A DNA stretch of 64,000 nucleotides from positions 744,001 through 808,000 of the forward strand of contig JAYXKI010000015.1 of NCBI GenBank assembly GCA_037892935.1. The letters run 5' to 3'. Source of the stretch: Phlebopus portentosus. Taxonomy: Eukaryota > Basidiomycota > Agaricomycetes > Boletales > Boletinellaceae. Of this stretch, positions 43,579 through 57,061 are shown in pieces. Position 1 is the first letter of the stretch; every line of letters begins with the position of its first letter. Position numbers and translations under genes: made by a program. Under the pieces are notes generated by a model. That model was not told where the DNA came from. It did no database searches and saw only the letters and a program-made list of their open reading frames with translations.

Positions 43579-45558
43579 TTATAGTTTCGCTAGCATAGGC
43601 CTATCGTTCCCGAGATTCGCATTTGCGCCTGCAACCACACCCATGTTCCAAGATTTCCCCTCCGTAACGTCGAGCGCACCATCACCAAAGTAATGTAGAG
43701 TACCTGCGCGCACATCCTCCAGCCAATCTTGTACGACATTCAGATCATACACGCGTGCGTCAACGTAAACGAAAAACGTAAGCTGCTCTTGCGTTGTGAG
43801 TGCTCCAAGATAAAGTTCTCCGGGCCGGCAACGCAAATGAATCATGTTGTCGCGAATGTGAAGGCGTGGGCGAACTTGAATGTTGTCCTTAGCAGAGGAG
43901 GTGGATGTGGATGACAACGGATAAAGGAGAGGTAGCAGCAAGTCTCTCTGTGATATTTCATTTGATGTGAACCACAGTTCATGAACAGATAAATAGGGGT
44001 TCGGTCAGTACTCACATTACCCAAGCTTGCCCCACCGTTCGAGATTACGTACTCGCTTCCAACAGGAGAACTACACGGCTTAGTAGTAATATCGCGCCCA
44101 GTCTGCTTCAGAACGAGCTGCCTGGCCCTCCAAGCTAATCCTGCGTCTCGAGACTGACGACAGAGCTCGTGCATTTGAGCGACTTGAAGTTCATGAAGCA
44201 GAGGATGGCGCGTGAATGCTGCATTCTGCGCTCGAACCATATGTACGCGATGTAAAAATCGTCGTGAAGATAGCGGAGAAAATAAAGTCGGTGCGCCGGC
44301 TTTGTCTAGCAAGTCTGCACCCGAGAAAAAGTCAAGTTCGGGTTCGTCAGACAGGTAGCAATTGACTTGGCGCGGGCCATCGAGCCAGTGGGCAAGTGAC
44401 TGTGGTTTCACGATTGCCGAATCAAACGAGAGCTCATCGTGAGTTGACTCTGGCTTTGGCATGCAAAGAAGGACGATGCGATATGACCCAACAGCCATAC
44501 ACACGTTCGATGCACCTCCCGCATCGTACCACCTTCTATCCAAGTAAGGTCGAAGGTTCAGCGGCCCAGCAAAGTGCATCGGTTGAACACGACGGTGTTC
44601 CCATTCGATATCACTGACCTCAGGCGGTCGCCGACGCGATGAACTGCTTCCACGGCAACATCTGTAAAGAATGCGCGTAAAAGCGAGCTGACTCAGGACC
44701 GGAAGCGCGTTTCCAAAGGTAATTCCTAGTTCGCGGCATTTCTCAAGAACTTGTCTTGTCTGAGATGCGGACAAGCGAAGCGTCAGTGTGCGAGACAGAG
44801 CTGGCAAGTCAGGTTCGACAGGGCAAACAGTAGGGAGAGTATGTCCACCCTGAAAGGAACACATCAGTATTTGAATAATGGTAGGATCTCTCCATCAATA
44901 CCTTGAGTCTTTGAGGTCCAAGACTCTCTACTGGCAAAAGAGTATCTAGCCGTTCCTCCAGCGGTTTTTCAAGAATCTGGTCTTGTGACAGCTTTGTCAA
45001 TTCCTGACAGAGTTCCCGTTTGAGTGTCATGCCGGTGACTCCATCCATGATGCAGTGAGCAATGACAATGATTGCATGATATGCATGGGGGCTATTTTTT
45101 TGAGGCCCAATCATGAGTTTTGCTATGATTTCGCTCGTCAGCACAGGAGGTCCATTCTGCAGCCTATCGATCAGGCGCGTTGCGTCCTCCTCTGATTGGA
45201 GATCATCCAGGAAGCTTATCTCTCCATGCCGAACGGTGTGTAATGACATTTCATCAAGCACGAACTCGATGACTTTGGAACCGGGTAACTCGTCAACCGA
45301 GACGGCGAGTAGTGGGAAACGCTGCTTCATTCGCTTCCATGCCGTTTCGATATTTTCCTTGCAGAAAATCCGTTTCTCGTATTCCGGCTCTGCCTCGAGA
45401 ACCAAGTGACCGATAGTCACCGCAGTACCATCAAACACGGTGTCCCAATAGAATCGGAGCTCCCCAGCGCCGAGTGGACGCCTAAAAATAAACCCCTCGC
45501 CATTTTGCGTGCGCGCGGATCGGCGCCAGGACAGATTTACAACCTCTGAGGCCGACAT
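43579..45558 (-). CDS. Condensation-domain-like acyltransferase (CoA-dependent acyltransferase fold)
   Basis: Three exons (45558-44902, 44849-44016, 43947-43579) give 619 aa. The motif AHCIMDGVTG is the HxxxDG active site of the chloramphenicol acetyltransferase / condensation / BAHD superfamily, at about residue 177, the usual place at the end of the N-terminal half. The second half has LSASQTRQVLEKCRELGITFGNAL, typical of the helix that opens the C-terminal lobe, and a late basic region. The family includes alcohol acetyltransferases and stand-alone condensation enzymes of secondary metabolism; the substrate here is unknown. There is no DFGWG motif, so a BAHD enzyme is less likely than a fungal condensation-like one. 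The ATG at 45558 is the first in frame. Neighbours do not form an evident biosynthetic cluster. Confidence 0.78.
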
Positions 45559-46258
45559 CACTGAAAACCAGTTGAACAAAGCAACTACAATGCAACAGGC
45601 GCGGACAATTCAGTACTCGCATCTCGATGACCGGTGTACGCAGGAAAACTGACAACTGATCACCGTAAGCCGAAGTTACACTTGTCTACCAATTTCTACT
45701 ACTGTCCTAATCGCACACCCAGTCCCGACTACGCAAGTCAGTCGCGGTGGAAGCTTGAGGACAAGGGTCGAGGGTCGACGTCGTCGATATCGAGGTTCAA
45801 ATCGAAACCACAATGAAGAGAGATATCGCGCGAAGTAGCTCGCTTAAAGGAGACTTGCGGCCGCAACATCGGATGATTCTGCACGTCACTGGCTTCCTAA
45901 CGCTGTGCCAATCGGAAATTCCGTACCGAGTACGAGAGAGACTCCTGATTGCTGTTTACATTGCTTTTGTTCTTTGTGCAACTACGGTGTAAATGCAGCG
46001 TAGTGGCAGTCGTGTGAGAAGAAGAGACAAACAAGGACAAACAATTGGAACGGAAGAGTGCGAAAAATTTTCAAGTCGCACGCGATTAACCGCACCAGAC
46101 GACGACTCTCAATAAGCCCGTTACCCCTCAAGCAGAGCACGGTATTACACGCATGCTTACGTCTCTTGTTATCTGGCTCGTGGCTAACGGTGTTCTGACT
46201 AGCGTTATTTCCTTGGAGCACACTTATCTTAGTACCATCAAACAACATTCATAAGATA
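45559..46258. other. Upstream region of the acyltransferase-like gene
   Basis: No gene recognised. Ends at the TA target site of the MITE. Confidence 0.35.
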
Positions 46259-46870
46259 CAGGAAGTATAAACTCGACTACCCGTGACGCGCGTCGCGAGA
46301 CCCTGACTTACCTCATTCGGTACCACAACACAACACCTTAATTCTGCCTCTCATGTTGCACAAACATAGAATTGGACTCCACAGATATCTTCAGACTGAA
46401 ATTAGCTACACATCTACGGTTTTAATTTTTGAAAATATTAGGAATTGGCTTCCCAATTATGGAAATAAAACCTTTTGTGCCAAACAACCCAGAATTTATT
46501 TTCCAGCCTTCTGGCAAAGTTTCGGAAATTTTTGAAATTCTCAAACCAAGATTTTTGCCGCTTCCGGCTGTTACCGGATGACTAATTTAAATCATATATA
46601 GTAACTTAAGATATTACTATGTACAATTAAGTAAGCAATACTTCCAATGGGTCTCAAGAGTGCTTCAAACAATACAATAAGGGTGTAAACTGCATAAAGA
46701 CTCTATATTCACCCTTCTAAGTGCCTCCACATGAACTACAAGTGGTTTTCAAGCATTCGGAAAATTCAACCTCGAGATTTTTGCCACAGGGTCCTTCCTA
46801 ATTGGGTTAGTACAGGGTCCATCAGGGTCATCGGGTCACGCGTGACGGGTAGTCGAGTTTATACTTCCTG
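46259..46870. mobile_element. MITE with CAGGAAGTATAAACT inverted ends and TA target duplication
   Basis: Left end CAGGAAGTATAAACTCGACT and its inverse at the right end match over about 33 bp, through ACCCGT(G/C)ACGCG. TA flanks both sides (46257-46258, 46871-46872), and the symmetry extends outward as TAAGATA/TATCTTA. At 612 bp, with no coding capacity, it is a non-autonomous TA-type element. Its ends differ from those of the 19-kb MITE apart from the first bases CAGG. Confidence 0.85.
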
Positions 46871-46872
46871 TA

Positions 46873-48825
46873 TCTTACATCGCAGCCATTCTCTGAGCAC
46901 GTCGAGAGCCTGAGCGACAAGTTCAAATGTGTGCATAGCTTGTAATACTGGAGACCGACTGTCCGAATCACCGCTCTCTGTGATGCAAAAACGACCGCTC
47001 CCATGCGCTTAGTATCCTCACTATATTTGCTGGGGTCTCTGTTTCTTAATTTGATCCAGCGGATGCTCGAGAAAAAATGGTGATGACGATCTCTAGTTCT
47101 CTAACTCCGCCGTCTTATATCAACCGATAGGTCGATAAGATCAGAGAACGTGGGGGGTCAACGAATGCTCTTTGTACTCATATCGCAATGCCCACTATCT
47201 TCTGATATGTGCGCGTCAACCAAAGCTTTATCTTGTCTTGGAAGTGACAATAACCGGATCTGTTTCTGATAGCAGGGTTCTGTTTGTAAACAGCTTTACA
47301 TACTTCACATTCCCAGGATGGGATAACCAGTCCCAACTTCGTTGGCAACTCAGGCAACGTCTCGTATCAGATTTATGCTAACAGTGAATGTGTACAAGAT
47401 GACTTCAGTAATGTTCATCGCTAACAATTTGGTACAACTGATAAAGCCATGGGTTATCATGACTAACAGTCTGTTTCGACGCGCCTTTACCACTCCTCAG
47501 TCCTTGATCCCTTCCCTTGGCTAATATTTAACTCGGAAGCCTGGGTCAAATGCGCTTCTCTCCCCTGTCTTGGAACAATTCCTCCTTCTACAACTCGAAA
47601 TGCAACACCGTTCTCTATTTGCTTGTTTATTCGCCTTATGTATCATACCTGCTCCTTCAATCCCCTTTTGGATAGTACCCAGGATGTCTGGAGTATGCTA
47701 TTAATGGAAGGACTGGATCGAAACACCACAGAAACGTCAGATTTCCACGCCAATGTTTCTCTTGTGTTTCAAGGTATGGTCGAATAAGAATGCACTCTCC
47801 TCAGTAAATTCAATGCTGATTTCTCCTAGGCAGTTCTATGAGACTCTTTGCTTTGGAAAATTCAAGTTTCCCCCAATTACTGGTCAACATTGACAACTTC
47901 GAACGCACACTGCAGAATCAAAGATTTCCTTGATACTCAGATTTTACTTCGGCGGCTTCAGCTCTCCACACATGCAAGAGCGAAATGCAGGCGTCTCCTC
48001 TATTTTCTGCAGCAAGAGACGAGTAGAAAAAGTAGAAAATAGGTTTCCTCCCGAATTTTATGCAATTAGCTAAGCCGAAAAAATCTCACATTTCTCCTTA
48101 CGTCATCGCCCCGAGTTTCAGCAAAAGCATTCATTTCATTACGTCTATAGAACGATCTTAGCGTTTTTTTCAGCAAAATCATTGCAACGATACGTGACAG
48201 CACTGCTACTTGAGCGCAGGAACTATTTATGGACGAGAAGAAAAATGCGTACGTACATGCTACAAGGCGTTTCAAAAGGTGGATGGGGGACGATATCGGA
48301 AGAGCAAACGAGAGGAAGAGAAAAGGAGAAAGAAGCAAAAGAGAAAGAAAGAAAGCCAGTGTCGAGAGTGATGACGGGATGAGATGATGAGGAAGGAGAG
48401 CCAAAGCGTGTTTCAAAGAAGAAAAAAGGGTATAAAAAGAGAGGGAAAAAAAGAAGTCTAACTTATGCTGAGAATAAAGGGGGAAGGTATCGTTGTATCG
48501 TTATGTACAGAGCAATTTCGCCGTCATCACGTCGCAGTATTGATTTCTCCGGGAACGAACAAACATTCCGTGCACCAATGTTTCTATAAAATTTTGCGGA
48601 TGTTTCCTTGTTCACTCCGCGATCCCCGAAGTGAACATATGTTCGTTCCTTAGCGGAGTATGCTGCACGTCGTCGGGGATGAATAGGACGAACGACACAG
48701 ATTATGCAAGTAGCGAGCAGACGTGTATCACCCAGAAAAGAATTAAAAGTTGTTATGGAGACGGAACCGTATTGCAGATGTGTAGGTCGGGACGGATTGG
48801 AATCAGAGAGAGATTATAATGACGT
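46873..48825. other. Gene-poor region
   Basis: Mostly AT-rich with a purine-rich block near 48290-48460. Apart from a possible small secreted peptide at 47600, no gene was recognised. The right edge is the 3' flank of the Ca2+-ATPase gene. Confidence 0.35.
47600..47704 (+). CDS. Possible small secreted peptide
   Basis: A 34-codon frame from ATG 47600 starts MQHRSLFACLFALCIIPAPS, which has the shape of a signal peptide (basic start, hydrophobic core, small residues near a cleavage site). An alternative splice (donor GTACCC near 47675) would extend it into 47711-47781. There is no homology evidence, so this could be chance. Confidence 0.2.
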   Translation: MQHRSLFACLFALCIIPAPSIPFWIVPRMSGVCY

Positions 48826-51800
48826 CTAAATGTTGGGTTGAACGCTGTTATCCTGCTTTGAAGTATCGACATGCGCGAGGTTTTGTCCCCACTTCCTGTA
48901 CGCCGGATCATCCTTCGAGGTATCGGGGTGAAGCTGTACCTTCCCCTCCCAGAGCGCTGCGCTACTTCGACTCGGATCTGAACCCGCGGGGTCTGAAAGC
49001 GATCCCTCCTTATCGGGTTTCCAACCACCACCAATCGAACTCGCAACGATAGTCGGTACCATCGTCATGATGTTCGGCAACCTGACACCTGCCTCCTCGA
49101 GTCTAGCTGAACGACTCTTCGACACGAGACTGTTCGCTCGTGCACGTCCACCACGGATACTGCTGAATGTACTGAGCGTTTCGTTCAGCAGGTTGATCGC
49201 CGGATTGTTCCAAATCGTATCCGCAGCGTCTGCATTCGGTCTGCTCGTCGGCAGAGGCGCATCAGGATCGCGAAGTAGATGGATCTTGTAGAAGAACTTC
49301 GCAACAGGCGGGTTAGGAATACACCGGATGAGGAAACCAATAGGGAGCGAACAGAATCCAAGAGCGAGCGAGATTCCCCAGAATTTTCCAGAGATGCTGG
49401 TTACGGAGAAAGCATTCCCGCCGACGAATACAATGAGGATCTGAATACCAATTTCTGCATGTGGGGTTACTTTAGTTATGTCAAGCCGAAACTGCGGAAA
49501 ACGCACGTACCGAGAAGAGTGATACCCATGAAGTAATAATTCCTTAAAATGCCTTCAAACACGTTCTTCTTATTATCGATCCTTCTCGAATTGATCGAGT
49601 TGAAGATCTGCGCGAACACGAAGGCGTTGAAGACGAGCGTGCTTAACTTCGAATCATTGTCAATCTGCACAGATTCATTGTTCGGATCAGACTGGAAGTC
49701 AAATATGATGTTTCCAAGGAAGTGGAAAACAAGAACGATGATCGTCTGGTACATCGACTGGCCGAAGATCTGCTTGTACATGTCGACAGTGAACAGCGGT
49801 GCGGTCTTTCTGTCCGGTTTGCGATCAAGAAGCGCAGGAGTTGCAGGGTCCGTTGCGAGAGCCAAAGCAGCGAAGGTATCCATAATAATATTGATCCAGA
49901 GGAGCTGCACTGCGGTCAGCGCACTTTGCTCTTCCTCACTGGCAACGGCAGTCACGAAAGTGATGATCACAGCCGTAATGTTGACGCTGATCTGGAACTG
50001 CAAGAACTTGCGCACCGCGTCATTAACACAACGGCCCCACATGATAGCCTTCACGATGCTCGCGAAGTTGTCATCCATGAGGATGATGTCAGACGCCTCT
50101 TTTGCCACCTCCGTTCCCGCAATACCCATGGAGAAACCGACGTGAGCCGTCTTGAGGGCCGGACCATCGTTAGTCCCATCACCCGTGACACCGACAATCT
50201 CACCACACTCCTTGAGCTTCTCGACTAAGATCTTCTTGTCCTCCGGAGATGAACGTGCGAGCACCTGAAGCCTCGGAACAACCTCGAGCATCTCACGGTC
50301 GTTAAGTTCGCGGAACGCAGGACCTTCCATGATGATACCACCGGGAGTGAAGATACCGCATTGCAGTGCGATGGAACGCGCAGTCAGGACATTGTCACCT
50401 GTACACATCTTGACCTGTACTCCGGCCCTAAAGCACTGAGCAACAGCCTCTGTAACTCCTTCGCGTAACGGATCTTCGATGCCAGTGATACCAATGAGTG
50501 TCATGTCATCGGCCAATGCCTCATAAGGAACCTGGAACGAACCATTTAGATTAATGGAGACGACGAATAAGGAAATTCCATACCTCATCTGCATCCGAAA
50601 CCTCCATGTTTTTTGGTGGCCACGAATCCAAATCGCGGTAACACAACGCAATCGTGCGCAGCGTTTGATTCGCATAGAAAATGATTGTCCTTGAGATATT
50701 ATCCTTCGATATAGCATCGATGTCCTTCGTCTCGACTTCATCTTTCTCTGTTTCCTTGAATTCCTCACCGGGGCGAGCAACGACAACATGCCGAGCGCAC
50801 TTCTTCGATAAGATTTCACTCGCTCCCTTGACGTAAAGACGCCATAGACCATCCCGGACTTTGACAACGACACCCATAGCCTTCCTCTCCGAACTGAAGG
50901 GAATCACCTGGACGACCTCCGCGTTCTGTCGAGTTGTGTGGTAATCCGACCATCCAAGATCCTTTGCGAATTTGAGCAGCGCAGTCTCCGTCTTACTCCC
51001 GACGAACAACTTCTCACCCGTCTTCTCGTCAATGTCCTCGAAGGCAGTCGAGTTGATGCATATCGCCTCGTTGAAGCACTTCCTCAGCGCCGGATTCAGA
51101 ACCGAGTTGAGCTCACTCTGATCGATCGCAAAGTCATCCGGATGCTTCCGTCTTCGTTCCTTCTGTTCCGGAGTCTCGTGCAAGCCAGGTTCCTCGCCGA
51201 CGTTTGATCTCGCAGCGTTCTCCAAAAGTCGCTGAACGAACTTTGCGTGGATGCCTACAGACCCTGCGACAACCGTCATCGAGTTCTGTGTGAGCGTACC
51301 CGTCTTATCCGTGCACACGACGTTAGCGTTAGCCATCGTCTCGCAGCTCCCGAGAACACGGACGAGCAAATTCTCCTGAGTCATCCGCTTCGTCGCAAAC
51401 GCCAAAGCGAGTGTCACAGCCAAAGGCAAACCTTCCGGTACAGCAACGACAACGAGCGTCACCGAGATAATCAAAATATCCACAAAGGCAAGACCCTTCT
51501 CGTTCGCTGTCCTCGCTGGGTCGTTTGTACCAAGTTGCACGAAGAAGCGGATGAGGAGAGCCGTAAAGAGCAGGAGACCAGCAGCACTTCCCAGTTTAGC
51601 GATAAGCTCGGCTAGACGGTTGAGTTTCAACTGTAAAGGAGTCTGGTCGTTGTCCGTACGTAAAGCTATTAGAATCCATCAGTCATCTCTGTAAAGTAGG
51701 ATTAAGGGGTAACGAGGAACAAACCCATCATAATCCTTCCGTTGAAGCTCTTAACACCGACGGCGATGACGACATAGCTGCCAACACCTTCAAGGACCTT

Positions 51801-53559
51801 GCTTCCGGAGATGACAAAGCAATCGGTATGTGCACTGAGATGACCACTAGCCTCCAGTGCGATACACTCCGCATAAGACAGCTTCTTGATCGCGTCGCTT
51901 TCACCGGTAATACCAGACTCGTCGCACTTGACATTGTGTCCCTGAAGGAAGACACCGTCGCATGGGATGATTTCACCGGGTTCGAGAAGGGCGACGTCGC
52001 CAACTACCAGTTCCTGTATACAATATTAGTATAAAAAGGGCGGGTGTAAAGTAGAAATAATGTACCTTGGTGTTGATGACCCTTTCGTTGCCATCTCGAA
52101 TGACTTTGACAGTCCGATCTTCCTTCTTCTCGTTGAGTGTCTTGAACTGCTTTTCCTTCTGCCAGTCATTTATGGAACCAACGATGACGACGATGAAGAC
52201 AGCAACCATAATTGCGACACCCTCGATCCAATCGACGGGTGCCTCCGTACAAGTCTCTCCGTTACCACACGAATAGGTTTCACGAGGCGTACCAAAGTCC
52301 TGGAACATACCAAGCGCGAAGGAGATAACAGCCGCTATGGAAAGCAAAACGAGGACTTTGTCTTTCAACGCAATCCACATGAGCTCTAAGAGCGACTTGC
52401 TTCTCCGCGCTGGAAGAAGATTATGTCCGTATATTCGTTGCCGTTCTTCAACGGAAGCAGTGAAGGTCGATGATGGCGGGCTGTCATCGGAAGATGAAGC
52501 TGATAGACCCCGCCTCGGATCTGTACCAAGGCCTTTGGTGATGCCTTCGATGCCTCCAAGAGCTTCTAATGACGGGATACTCTTCGGATCAACCAATTTT
52601 GCCAACGTGAGAGGAGTGAGCTCCTTCGGGAAGGGTCCAGTATCCAGCATGCTTTCGTCATCATCCGAAAGCGAGATCTTGCTTTTACCATTCTCCAAGT
52701 CCTTAGGTTCTTCCTCGCCTGAGACTTTCTTGGTCTTTGTGGGAGAAGCATTTTCGTCGTAAACGTGTGGTGTGGCTGGAGCAGCGATAGTAATGCTAGT
52801 TCGTCTGGAGTGACTTTGGTGAGAGCTCGGATACCCATCAAGACTATGATGTACACCCAACTGGCCGGTCGGACTACTTGGACTCCCAGGCTCGCCCTCG
52901 GAACCTGCAAGGGTGGACGTAAACGTCGCAGCGCTATTCTTTCGCATGTGCGGCGTGTTTGGCGAGAGCAACTGGAGACTATTAAGCCCGTTATCATGTG
53001 CATCGGGCTTATTGTCTCGCAGAGCAAGCGAAGTCGCAAACGGACCCACAGACGAAGGAGTAGAATGAGTAGACAAAGTCGGAGAAGGCGGGGTGGTAAG
53101 GAAAGAAGCATCATCTGGACGAGAAGGCGAAGGGGAGGCGGAACGTGAGTGTAAGGAGAAAGAGACGGAGTTTCCAGAAGCAGATCCAGAACGTGCGCGG
53201 GTTGAGCCTGATGGCACGTCCAACAATATACCCTGCGGCTGGGATTGCGTCGGGGAAGTTGGGGACGCGCCTGCGGAGGCTGGCGGAGTCGCGTCGCCGG
53301 TGAGGATCTGTGGCACGCTTTGAGAGCCCGCGTCATGTTCCTCTCTGGCATATCCGGTTTCCCGCACATCAGGCGCGCCTGTACCACGCAGTGCCTGGGA
53401 ATGTTGGTCTTGCGAATTGCTCTCCGAGTTGTGCACATCATTGTGTGGGTTGGGATGCTCCTCATCGTCATCCACACCAACCACATCAATCGTCGGGATT
53501 GAATTCAATCCTGTCGCATTGTCACCATCGCTCGAATTTGCACCCCTCGAGCTCGACAT
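48826..53559 (-). CDS. P-type Ca2+-ATPase, PMC1/PMCA type
   Basis: Pumps Ca2+ out of the cytosol, in fungi usually into the vacuole. Exons 53559-52066, 52013-51725, 51665-50584, 50531-49511 and 49454-48826 sum to 4515 nt, 1504 aa. Residues 1-390 are a long disordered Ser/Pro/Asp-rich extension. The pump core follows: a stalk and two membrane helices (LVLLSIAAVISFALG, VAIMVAVFIVVIV), the actuator motif CDESGITGESD, the PEGLP helix, phosphorylation site CTDKTGTLTQN, nucleotide-binding KGASEILSKKC, hinge TGDGTNDGPALK, then the C-terminal membrane helices and a roughly 180-residue tail. All motifs are intact. Fungal relatives usually have a shorter N-terminus, so the extension is unusual and may be regulatory. 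Introns are 52-59 nt. Confidence 0.95.
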
Positions 53560-56500
53560 CGTCCGAAAACGATTATGATATCGCTACCAACGCCAGAGAA
53601 GAAAACACGCGAGGTGGGTGTGCAGCGGGCGTTGCGAGGTCGAAACTCGTAGGGATTGGAAGTGCTGCACTCAACTCGCGATTATGCCGCCAGCTTAAAG
53701 GACGGGAAGATGTAAAGTAGCGGAACGAGGGCCTGATGGGGGCTTAAGAGAGGAAGGGGAGAAGGCAAGACAGACCAAAGGTGTTTATTATGAACAAGTA
53801 TATTTTGGGAGAGGCGATGAACGCCAAGTGTTACGTAATACTTTTATATTAGATTAGGTCGCGGAATATAGCACAGCACAAATAGTCATTACTGCAGTGT
53901 CTCTGCCCCTTTGGCACCGACGTCGCCGACTCTGGTACTGTGCTTATAACCAAAGGCCCGTCGCACAACCGTCGGGCCACCTATACCCGCGTAGTGCTTT
54001 TGTAACAACAATGCCTAGCCTTTATCTTTAGGAGGCGACGATCGCCACGTAGAACTTCCGTTGCTGAGCACTTTATTTGTTAGTCGATCGACTCCCGCTT
54101 GTTCCTTTTTCTACATATCACTTCTGTGTTTTACCCCCCTTTATCCTTCTTGCCCCGGGCACCATATACTTAACAACAATAATTCGATTGCTATTCCGTT
54201 GCTATCCCCTCTTCTTTACTCAGCTTCTATCCTTATTCGTCCTGTTCACACCGTTCTTGGAACGGGCCGCGGCACGAGGCAGTCCAACGTGCCACCGCCA
54301 TCCTCAAAAAAATCTTCACAGAATCCCTATCCTGTTTTAACGACATATTTCGCGCTCTTCGCTAGAAATGAAACTTCAGGTGAAGAGCAGCGATGGCGTA
54401 GTGAGAATTTTCCGCCGAATGTGCTAGCATGCATCCAGGATCCAGGACATACTCTCCGCAGAATCCTCGGCATACGGTTATCCAGGATATCCCAGGTTCC
54501 GCATAGCCTTGCTCCATTCACGTCATAAATCCACGTTCCTCGATAACCACAAAATGCACAAGTTACTGCTCCGGAGCATAAGCTTCATTCAACTTCCAAG
54601 AGGACCTAGAGAGGTTAGAGAGGCAGTAGAGAGGCTCGGACAATATAAAGAAGGTTTTCCAGAAATCTTCCACCACACGTTTTGTCGTGTAATTTTAAAT
54701 ACACCGCCTCGCTCGACTCAGTACCTAATTCAGTCCCTTCCCTGCGTCTTTTCACCATTTTTAGCTCAGACCGATGCACCGCCTCGCATGTGCGTTCCTG
54801 CGTGTGCGTGACTGACTGAGAAGCTTGGATGTGATGTGTAATCGCTCCACTGGCGAACGTATACTATAGTCGCTCGACGCCATTCATTCTGCTCTCGACT
54901 GTTGTCCCCTCTGCCAAGCTCTCACTGTACCTGAGTGACGATGATGCCACCTGTCTTGTCTCAGTGTCTGGCCTGGCCCCATGGAGCTTGACTCCTCTCC
55001 AGCTCTCTCTTTCGCTATCGAAAGATGATAATCGCTGTGCTCGATAAGTCTTGGAACAATGACCGTATCAATTCATTTCAATTCATTCCCCCCTCTTTCC
55101 TATCTGCGGATGGCGGATGGCGGATGATGATTCGGCGAACGGGTAGCATAGAATGGTAGACTCGGCGACGTCGACATGACGCCCGCGACCCACATATACC
55201 CACTGACCATTTTCACGAAGCGTACCGGCCACTCGCATCAGTACATTCTTCGAGACTCTGTCATCCGAGTCCCTACAGGCTGTGCGTTGCCAAGGACCAT
55301 TTCCCTTTTCAAACCGGCTACGTTCGGTGAGATATTCCGAACCGCCTTTTTTTTCACTCGCATGAGTACCTACTTACTGTACATACTTACCCACACAGGA
55401 ATATATGTGAAGGTATAATACATATGATCGCGGACCGCAAACTCCGCATACTCACAAGTCTCCTATTGAATCCTCTTGAACATCTATTTGCACAATCCTG
55501 TACTCCTGATTTCTGTCTGGAAAGTCGGGAAGCAACACTCTGCGAGATTCTTAGGACAGCCTACGCTCCCTTAGAACGCAATAGAGATTGGATCTCCGGT
55601 TAGATTCCCCTGCCACTTGTTTGCATACTCCTGTACTCCTGCTTCTGGGTGGAATAGTTGAGAAGCAAGGCCCCGCGAGATTCTTAGGACAGCCTTTGCC
55701 TCCTATTACTACCATTCTTCCTCGTATCCGTAGCAAAACGAAGTGGTGTTCAGTCCGATTCTCGCGCTTTTCGCTACTCGATACTCGGTGTCCGTATCGG
55801 TTTTCGATATGCGGTGTATGTGCTAGCACATAATCGTCACCATCGCTCCATGACCCTTCCTTCAGACAGGAGGGCAGCCTCGTGATCGCTAGGCGTCTCT
55901 GTGGCTCGTAGAACATGATAGAGCATGGATTCACGTTAGTGCGCAATGCTTTGGCTACTTATCTTTCATTCCGACTATAGAATGGACTGAGGAGTCGTTG
56001 CAACTCGTCACTCAGTAAGGTATATGGCTACCACATTGTCCTTTCGTGGTTGCGTGTGTGCACTCTATCCGACAAGCCTCTTTCATTTATATATAACCGG
56101 CAGTGCCGTGTCAGTCAGGCATCCAACAACCATAGTTCGCCCGGTCGGACGCGTTACGGCGCGCCTATATACTGTTCATCTCAGACCCTTCGGGCGGCGT
56201 TCTGCCAAGTATGCGGCTCACCACGTGGTATCGGTGGCTCGTCAGAGAATATTTTTCCTACTCTTATTGAATACTTCTCTCATGTAAACATTGAAGTTAA
56301 ACTTGCTTGGACAGCTATGCGACGCATTCCCATGCTGCGCGCTGCACAACGCGCCCAACTGACACCTGCCCTCCTCGTTAACACCGTGTCTTCAGGATGA
56401 CGAAGATCAATGATACAAGCGCTGTGAGATTAATCCGCTGCAAGGGACCCCGCCTCTCCTCAACATGCTCAGTCTGCTTTGTGATGATTGTTTCCTTCTG

Positions 56501-57053
56501 CTGACAGAGGTGCAATACATCCTTATCATGTAGCGAGTCTATTATTATTTGTGCTGTTGTGAGTCTCGAATTCCTTGTTTGCTGGTGCATGTATTTAATG
56601 AATCCAGTTCAGCCTGACACCATGCGGAAGTACGATTTCTATCTCGTAAATGCCGTCATGTGTAAATTCTAACCTACTCTCTGATGATCAAGGTAGACCC
56701 TACCAGCTGTGCTTAACCAAGTATATGGCTCGCTACATGTTCGTCTTCTTGTTCACTATCTTTGTTTGCTGCGAACATATATGCGGCGCGTTCCGCAGCC
56801 GGCACTCCCATTACGCGATCATTTATTCCATCCGGGACAACCATGATCATTCATCCAAGCGCGGTGAGATTAATAGGACTGCCTACACCTCTTTTCAACA
56901 TGCTCATACAGTGCCTATCCGTTGATCGCACTTTTCGTTTTAGGTAACCCGGCTTTCCGTGTCTGAGCCACGATCAGTCCTCCGCAGTCAATCAAACTTA
57001 CATGCTTACTTATGCAGGCCGTTCTTGACTGCCGTCAACGACAAGGGAATCAT
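53560..57053. other. Gene-poor region upstream of the Ca2+-ATPase
   Basis: No gene recognised. It holds the Ca2+-ATPase promoter, a short tandem duplication at 55.5-55.7 kb, and two loosely similar stretches near 56420 and 56855 (GTGAGATTAAT and CAACATGCTCA words in the same order) that may be relics of one repeat. Confidence 0.35.
55489..55701. repeat. Imperfect tandem duplication, two units 130 bp apart
   Basis: Units starting at 55489 and 55619 share TTTGCA, CTGTACTCCTG and GCGAGATTCTTAGGACAGCC in the same order with several differences. Confidence 0.65.
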
Positions 57054-57061
57054 TCTTCTCT

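Noticed and set aside
49549..50228. Plus-strand frames of 168-198 codons over the ATPase
   Set aside because: Antisense to intact P-type ATPase motifs.
52566..53489. 307-codon minus frame inside the Ca2+-ATPase first exon
   Set aside because: Out-of-frame reading of the low-complexity N-terminus; the 528-codon frame starting at 53559 carries the pump.
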